The position numbers and the translations under genes are program-made. Source: Deltaproteobacteria bacterium (GTDB taxonomy: Bacteria; Desulfobacterota; Binatia; Binatales; Binataceae). From it: a stretch of 10,501 bases of DNA. The stretch is from assembly GCA_021799555.1 (NCBI GenBank), contig JAJZAG010000114.1:1-10501 (forward strand), given 5' to 3'. Shown here piece by piece: positions 6,302 to 10,501 of this stretch (its first letter is position 1; each line of letters starts with the position of its first letter). The notes under the pieces are model-generated. The model was not told the origin of the DNA. It saw only the letters and a program-made list of their open reading frames with translations, and ran no database searches.

Positions 6302-7204
6302 CTAAAGCGCCAATGCCAGCGCCGACAGGACGATGGCGACGAGGAGCAATTGTGGGACGCGGAGCAGCCGCAGTCGCGCCATCGAGGATTCGATTACTCC
6401 GGTGGCGATTCCCAGCACCAACATGCCGCCCAACGCAGCACCAAGGTCGATCCAGCGATTGCCAAAGTGCCACGGGGCTGCCACTCCTATGATGATCGCG
6501 GCGAAGAGCCACATCTTCAGCGCCGCGCCGTACTGAATCAGCGCAAAATCGGGACCGCTGTGATCGAGAACCATCACTTCATGGATCATCGTCAATTCGA
6601 GATGCGTGGTTGGATCATCGACGGGGATTCGGGCGTTCTCCGCCAGGAAAACGATGATAAGTCCGGCGAGTGTCAGACTGAGTATTGGCGCTGCGTGCCT
6701 CCACGTGACCGTGGAAACTGACGCGAGCACCGGACTGAGAGACAGATGCCCCGTTTGCCGCACCAAGGCGGCGAGGCCCAGAAACAAAGCGGGCTCCGCG
6801 AGAGCGGAGAACGTCACCTCGCGGCTGGCGCCCATTCCCTCGAAGCTGGACCCGGTATCAAGCGCCGCGACAACCGTGAAGAAACGCCCAGCCGCCATTA
6901 GATAAGCAATCAGGACAAAGTCGCCGGTGAACCCGGAAAGAGCAGGTGACCCGCCAAACGGAACGAGTCCCATGGCGAGAATGACGGACGCGAGACCGAC
7001 CGTGGGCCCCATTTGGAAAATCCAGGTCGTCGTCTGACTGTATACCGCTCCCTTGCGCAAGAGCTTCCACAGGTCCCGGTAAGGTTGCAGGAGCGGTTGG
7101 CCGATGCGCCCGGCGAGCACGGATTTGGTCCGAGTGATTACGGCTTGCATCAGTGGTGCAAGCACTACGGCCAGTATGAGCGGAAGTAGAGATCCCGAAC
7201 TCAT
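6302..7204 (-). CDS. HyfC-like membrane anchor subunit (NuoH family)
   Basis: The 300-residue integral membrane protein is of the NuoH/HyfC/HycD family, which docks the peripheral arm onto the membrane arm. Family signatures seen: GRIGQPLLQPYRDLWKLL (33-50), FEGMGASREV (121-130) with the loop glutamate and arginine, and AENARIPVDDPTTHLELTMI (188-207) with several membrane-face acids thought to couple electron transfer to ion movement. All are intact. The last residues are strongly hydrophobic, as usual. It begins three bases after the HyfB-like stop. Retention of the docking motifs suggests a working interface with the NiFe-less large subunit. Confidence 0.93.
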   Translation of the reverse strand: MSSGSLLPLILAVVLAPLMQAVITRTKSVLAGRIGQPLLQPYRDLWKLLRKGAVYSQTTTWIFQMGPTVGLASVILAMGLVPFGGSPALSGFTGDFVLIAYLMAAGRFFTVVAALDTGSSFEGMGASREVTFSALAEPALFLGLAALVRQTGHLSLSPVLASVSTVTWRHAAPILSLTLAGLIIVFLAENARIPVDDPTTHLELTMIHEVMVLDHSGPDFALIQYGAALKMWLFAAIIIGVAAPWHFGNRWIDLGAALGGMLVLGIATGVIESSMARLRLLRVPQLLLVAIVLSALALAL

Positions 7205-7207
7205 GAT

Positions 7208-9181
7208 TCAGGAGACCTGCCAGAGCAGCAGTGCAAGAAGAGTAATGGCAATATACAGCACATAATATTGTACTTTTGCTTGCTGCAACGGTCGTAACGA
7301 GTTCATCCCGCGGCTGATCCCATGAAATAGCGGCCGGAAGAGATAGCGCTGGTACGGATCGTCGGTGTGCGTACGGAACTCCGCCCGTTGGAGAAACAGT
7401 TGGTCCGATCCCGTGAAGATTTGGCGAGTTTGCAGGAATGTCCCGAAAATTTCAGTGAGCGGCTGGGTGAAGGACGACGCAGTGTACTGCATTCGTGGCG
7501 AAGGGTTGGCGTATCCACAACCCCAGGTCTCGGCGGTCGCGACTCGGCGCCGCGAAAGAGCAATCGTCCGTGCGAGACTGAGAAGCGCCGCCAGCCCGAT
7601 CAATAGTGCGGCGAAATATCCAACGATGGCGACCGATTTCGAGGCTTGGACCAGGTTTTCGCCGACTGAGATTCGCGGCAGGCCAGTGACGGTCGAGATT
7701 AGGGGCGCCATCGATTGCACGACGGTGGAACCGAATAGTCCGATAAATGCGCATCCGGACGCCAATACGAATCCTGGCACCAGCATCACGGGACCCGCCT
7801 CATGCGCCGTTTCGGCATGTTCAGTTCGTGGATGCCCGAGAAACACGATGCCGAATGCCTTCGTAAAGCAGGCTGTCGCAAGACCTCCGATCAGTGCGAG
7901 TCCGGATAGCGTGGCGAGCATCGGCACGCTGCCGGAAGCGTCGAGCGAGATTGCTCCTCTGAAGCTCGCGAGGTAGATCAGAAACTCGCTGACAAATCCG
8001 TTAAGCGGCGGAAGGCCAGAGATCGCCGCCGCACCGATTAAGAAAGTCGCTCCGGTGCCCGGCATGCGCCGGAGAAGACCTCCCAGGCGATCGATTTCGC
8101 GGGTGTGAGTTTCGTGAGCGACGTTACCCGCGCCGAGAAACAGGAGCCCCTTGAACAGCGCGTGATTCAACACGTGAAGTAATGCGCCGGCGAATGCCAC
8201 GATCGCGATAAACGGCGCACCGGCGCTTAAGGCGACAATTCCCACGCCGAGACCCAGCGCGATGATGCCGATGTTCTCGACGCTGGAATATGCGAGTAGG
8301 CGTTTGAGGTCATGTTGCGCCAGCGCCAGCACGACTCCCAACACGCCCGAGCTTAAACCGATCGCGCATAGCGTCCATCCCCACCACGCCTGCGGTGGCC
8401 CCAGAAAAGTGAGAATCCGAAGCAAGCCGTAAATTCCAGTCTTGATCATGACCGCGGACATCACTGCGGACACGTGGCTTGGCGCGGCAGGATGCGCCTC
8501 AGGCAGCCAGACGTGCAATGGAATAAAACCGGCCTTGGTGCCAAATCCGATCAGCGCAAGCACGAACAGCAGTCCGGTGGCGGCGGATGCGCTGAAGCGA
8601 TCGAAATCCATCGACCCGTTCGCCCTGCCAAGCAGCACGAAGAGCACCAGCAAGCACGCGGTGCCGATATGACTCGCCACGAGGTATGTCCATCCAGCTT
8701 GACGAGTGCTCTCCTTGTCGTCTTCGAAGGTGACGAGAAAAAACGACGACAGCGCCATCGTCTCCCATGCCATGAGGAACAGGATTGCGTTGTGGGCCAG
8801 AACAACCACTACCATGCTGGCGGCGAGCACATTCAGAAAGAACCATGATGGCGCCAACGCCTTTCTGCCGCGGTAAGCCTCGAGATATTGGGTGCCATAG
8901 AGTGCGGCGAGGGCGCAGATCAAAAAGATCGGGAGCAAAAAAAATGCCGAGAGTGCATCGAGCCGGAAATATAAGCTTCCGTAGGGTACATCCCACGCGA
9001 TGCGGAGCGATTGCGGCGGCGCGCCGAGCGCGGCCCGTACCGCGGGAGCGATGCCGGTAAGTGATCCGAGAATCACGCCGCCAGCGCCGACAAACGTCAG
9101 CCATCGTATACGATTCGCAACGATCAGCGATCCCGCCGCGCCAATGCCGAACAGAAGAATTGAGATTAGCAGCGCAGTCAT
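7208..9181 (-). CDS. HyfB-like antiporter-type membrane subunit (NuoL/Mrp family)
   Basis: The 657-residue membrane protein has the proton-conducting transporter core: WETMALSSFFLV (139-150) with membrane glutamate E140, GFGTKAGFIPLHVWLPEAH (212-230) with K216, IKTGIYG (246-252) with K247, AQHDLKRLLAYSSVENIG (288-305), and HVLNHALFKGLLFLGAGNV (336-354) with K344. After the core comes the extension typical of HyfB/HycC: WGCGYANPSPRMQYTASSF (553-571) and a final hydrophobic helix (about 639-655). All ion-path residues are retained, so this is predicted to move H+ or Na+ in response to redox chemistry in the peripheral arm. Its ATG overlaps the stop of the regulator gene (ATGA), and no separate Shine-Dalgarno is visible, so translation is probably coupled to the regulator. 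It is the first structural gene of the operon. Confidence 0.94.
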   Translation of the reverse strand: MTALLISILLFGIGAAGSLIVANRIRWLTFVGAGGVILGSLTGIAPAVRAALGAPPQSLRIAWDVPYGSLYFRLDALSAFFLLPIFLICALAALYGTQYLEAYRGRKALAPSWFFLNVLAASMVVVVLAHNAILFLMAWETMALSSFFLVTFEDDKESTRQAGWTYLVASHIGTACLLVLFVLLGRANGSMDFDRFSASAATGLLFVLALIGFGTKAGFIPLHVWLPEAHPAAPSHVSAVMSAVMIKTGIYGLLRILTFLGPPQAWWGWTLCAIGLSSGVLGVVLALAQHDLKRLLAYSSVENIGIIALGLGVGIVALSAGAPFIAIVAFAGALLHVLNHALFKGLLFLGAGNVAHETHTREIDRLGGLLRRMPGTGATFLIGAAAISGLPPLNGFVSEFLIYLASFRGAISLDASGSVPMLATLSGLALIGGLATACFTKAFGIVFLGHPRTEHAETAHEAGPVMLVPGFVLASGCAFIGLFGSTVVQSMAPLISTVTGLPRISVGENLVQASKSVAIVGYFAALLIGLAALLSLARTIALSRRRVATAETWGCGYANPSPRMQYTASSFTQPLTEIFGTFLQTRQIFTGSDQLFLQRAEFRTHTDDPYQRYLFRPLFHGISRGMNSLRPLQQAKVQYYVLYIAITLLALLLWQVS

Positions 9182-9894
9182 GATTCAGGCGTGTCTACTT
9201 TATGCTCTTGTCCGGTTCGCCGGCGCATCGCATCCTCGACTCTCTGAAATTCGGCGAGAATATCGTCAGACGATGCTCGGCGAGCCAAGGCAGACTTCAA
9301 ACCGGAATCGTGAAGCGCAAACGACAAGCGCGAAAGCAGTTGCAAATGCATTCGGGCGGTGGGACTGACTAATAGAAAAATAGCATATACTGGTGTACCG
9401 TCGGCGGCGCCGAAATCGACCGGATGCTCGAGAAAGAACAGGGAGATCGATGCCGGCGAACCGCTGAAGAGAATCGGTCTGCGCACGTGAGGAATCGCGA
9501 CCCCGCCGCCGATCGCGGTCGAGCCCATCGCCTCACGCGCGAGCAGGAGTTGCCACACCGATTCACGGTCGGCCTGCGAAGGCAGGGCGAGCATATCGAC
9601 CATTGTCCGCAGGACGGTTGATTTATCCGTGCCTGTCAATCCGTGATGAACACCGCCGGCGCGCAGAGTATCGACCAGCGACAGTGCGTGACCACCGGCC
9701 GGTTCGACCGCTGAAAAAATTTCCGCGGGGACGTCGATTTCCCGTGATGCGGTCTGTTCGAGCAAGTCACTGCGATGGAATTGGTACTGATGATTGATGC
9801 GATCGGCGCGCAGGATTCCTCGTTTAATCCATTCGTTTACCTTTCTTTCGGAAACCTTCAGCAGTTTCGATACCTCCCGGATGTTCAAGTGCAT
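9178..9894 (-). CDS. Helix-turn-helix / PTS EIIA (fructose-nitrogen type) fusion regulator
   Basis: The 238-residue protein has two domains. Residues 1-45 look like a MerR/excisionase-type DNA-binding helix-turn-helix: MHLNIREVSKLLKVSERKV, EWIKRGIL, then a short wing with YQFHRSDL. Residues about 70-225 form a type-2 PTS EIIA domain of the Fru/PtsN kind: REAMGSTAIGGGVAIPHVR holds the phosphorylatable histidine H136 (codon 9487-9489), and HLQLLSRLSFAL (183-194) carries the second conserved histidine. No sugar transporter is nearby, so the role is probably regulatory: phosphorylation by an HPr/NPr-type carrier could control DNA binding. It is the first gene of the operon and its stop overlaps the hyfB-like start. 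I infer that it regulates this operon, perhaps its own promoter; a direct contact with the membrane complex is an alternative. A good Shine-Dalgarno supports the ATG at 9894. Confidence 0.88.
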   Translation of the reverse strand: MHLNIREVSKLLKVSERKVNEWIKRGILRADRINHQYQFHRSDLLEQTASREIDVPAEIFSAVEPAGGHALSLVDTLRAGGVHHGLTGTDKSTVLRTMVDMLALPSQADRESVWQLLLAREAMGSTAIGGGVAIPHVRRPILFSGSPASISLFFLEHPVDFGAADGTPVYAIFLLVSPTARMHLQLLSRLSFALHDSGLKSALARRASSDDILAEFQRVEDAMRRRTGQEHKVDTPES

Positions 9895-9901
9895 GAAGAC
9901 A

Positions 9902-9908
9902 CTTCTCC
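9902..9908 (-). promoter_or_regulatory. Shine-Dalgarno of the HTH-EIIA regulator gene
   Basis: On the minus strand GGAGAAG lies seven bases before the ATG at 9894. It is the clearest ribosome site in the operon; most downstream genes rely on overlaps or very short gaps. The 73-base gap between this gene and the GIY-YIG-like gene (9895-9967) must hold the operon promoter if there is a separate one. A TTGTCT box (plus-strand 9944-9949) is present, but no convincing -10 box follows at the right distance. Confidence 0.6.
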
Positions 9909-9967
9909 ACGATGCGGCGTGCTATTGGCGCGCGGTCCTTTTCAAGACAATCTGCGGCGTGAGTCGT

Positions 9968-10501
9968 TCAGTTCTTTCCCGTGTTCAGCAAGCGTGCGGA
10001 TACAGCCGGGAACGCTACCGATCGGGAGCAGTTATAGGCCAAGTCGAGCGCCGGGTCGTGCTTTGCACAGCTTCGCCGCATCGCCGAGCTTGGTCCGAAC
10101 TGAGTCAACTCGAGTAGTCTATTCTCCGCGCAGTCGATGCATTTGCAGGGTGAGCACCACGCAATGTGCAAGCTGACCGGCTCGACGCCGCGCGCGATAC
10201 AGTAGCGGTGCCACAGGAGGTGCCCGCCACTATGCTCGTAGGCGTCGCTGTCGGCAGGGTCTTCTCCGGTAAATCCGAGCAGGTCGCAAAGAAGCTGGCC
10301 AATCCGGTAGCGCAAGTAGGGCGCTTGAGCGGCGTATATCAGATTGGCGCGAGCGTCTGGAATTCCCTCCCAGGTATGCTCCGACAAGATATAGACGCCC
10401 GCTGCGTCGGGAGGCCTCAATTTTTGTCGGCTGACAACGGATGCCAAATATTGGTCGAGCCTGAATGGTCCCACCCAGCACAATCTGGCCGAGCCATTTG
10501 A
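9968..10501 (-). CDS. GIY-YIG-like nuclease-fold protein (5' end probably beyond the window)
   Basis: The frame is open to the right edge. The only start inside the window is a TTG at 10483 (171 residues), with no stop upstream of it, so the true start may lie outside. The protein reads AAGVYILS (27-34), then NLIYAAQAPYLRYRIGQL (47-64), HSGGHLLWHRYC (84-95) and CIDCAENRLLEL (115-126), numbered from the TTG. This order matches the GIY-YIG fold: GVY for GIY, IYAA for the YIG element, a conserved arginine in LRYRI, and E120 in the position of the metal-binding glutamate. Three cysteines (110, 113, 115) and C118 form a possible metal site. The last 45 residues are not recognised. I propose a small single-domain family member of unknown role. 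It is co-directional with the operon, with a 73-base gap, and may or may not share its transcript. Confidence 0.6.
   Translation of the reverse strand, partial: SNGSARLCWVGPFRLDQYLASVVSRQKLRPPDAAGVYILSEHTWEGIPDARANLIYAAQAPYLRYRIGQLLCDLLGFTGEDPADSDAYEHSGGHLLWHRYCIARGVEPVSLHIAWCSPCKCIDCAENRLLELTQFGPSSAMRRSCAKHDPALDLAYNCSRSVAFPAVSARLLNTGKN

Noticed and set aside
2662..9181. Calling the cluster a functional hydrogenase-4 or formate hydrogenlyase
   Set aside because: All four NiFe ligands are missing, and no maturation or formate dehydrogenase gene is seen in the window.
7201..9189. TCATGATTCAGG repeated at the starts of the HyfC-like and HyfB-like genes (7201-7212 and 9178-9189)
   Set aside because: A few 12-base matches are expected by chance in a window of this size, and both copies are partly dictated by stop and start codons. 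No further copies at the other gene junctions.

Overview
The window comes from a GC-rich bacterium. The operon style is bacterial (stop/start overlaps, one good Shine-Dalgarno), there is a tRNA-Glu with an encoded CCA end, and the main gene cluster is a respiratory-complex type found in several bacterial phyla. I cannot place the species. An uncultivated soil or sediment lineage (Desulfobacterota-like, Binatota-like or Acidobacteriota-like) is a guess from gene content only.

Layout, left to right. (1) Positions 1-1143 hold a divergent pair: the N-terminal part of a ketopantoate-reductase-family gene running off the left edge (minus strand), and a dihydroorotate-dehydrogenase-like flavoprotein gene (plus strand). 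(2) A tRNA-Glu(TTC) lies at 1266-1343. (3) About 520 bases without a convincing gene follow (1344-1866). They contain two adjacent long inverted repeats of about 75 nt each and a short direct repeat. (4) From 9894 down to 1867, all on the minus strand, is a tightly packed seven-gene operon. It starts with a DNA-binding/PTS-EIIA fusion regulator, followed by six genes related to hydrogenase-4 and complex I: HyfB-, HyfC-, HyfE-, HyfF- and HyfG-like proteins, and a fused HyfH-HyfI-like iron-sulfur protein. (5) At the right edge is a gene for a GIY-YIG-like protein, also on the minus strand, whose 5' end probably lies outside the window.

The main point of interest is the operon. The membrane arm (two antiporter-like subunits, the HyfC anchor and HyfE) and the iron-sulfur chain look intact. 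The large subunit, however, lacks all four cysteines that would hold a NiFe centre: the CxxC pairs are replaced by S/T (residues 204/207) and S/N (residues 465/468). It should therefore not be a hydrogenase. It fits the energy-converting hydrogenase-related (Ehr) complexes, whose substrate is generally unknown. Electrons would presumably pass along the three predicted [4Fe-4S] clusters to or from an unidentified reaction site, coupled to H+ or Na+ movement by HyfB and HyfF. The first gene, translationally coupled to hyfB, puts a probable transcription factor carrying a phosphorylatable PTS domain in charge of, or in contact with, the complex. No hydrogenase maturation gene and no formate dehydrogenase gene is visible in this window.
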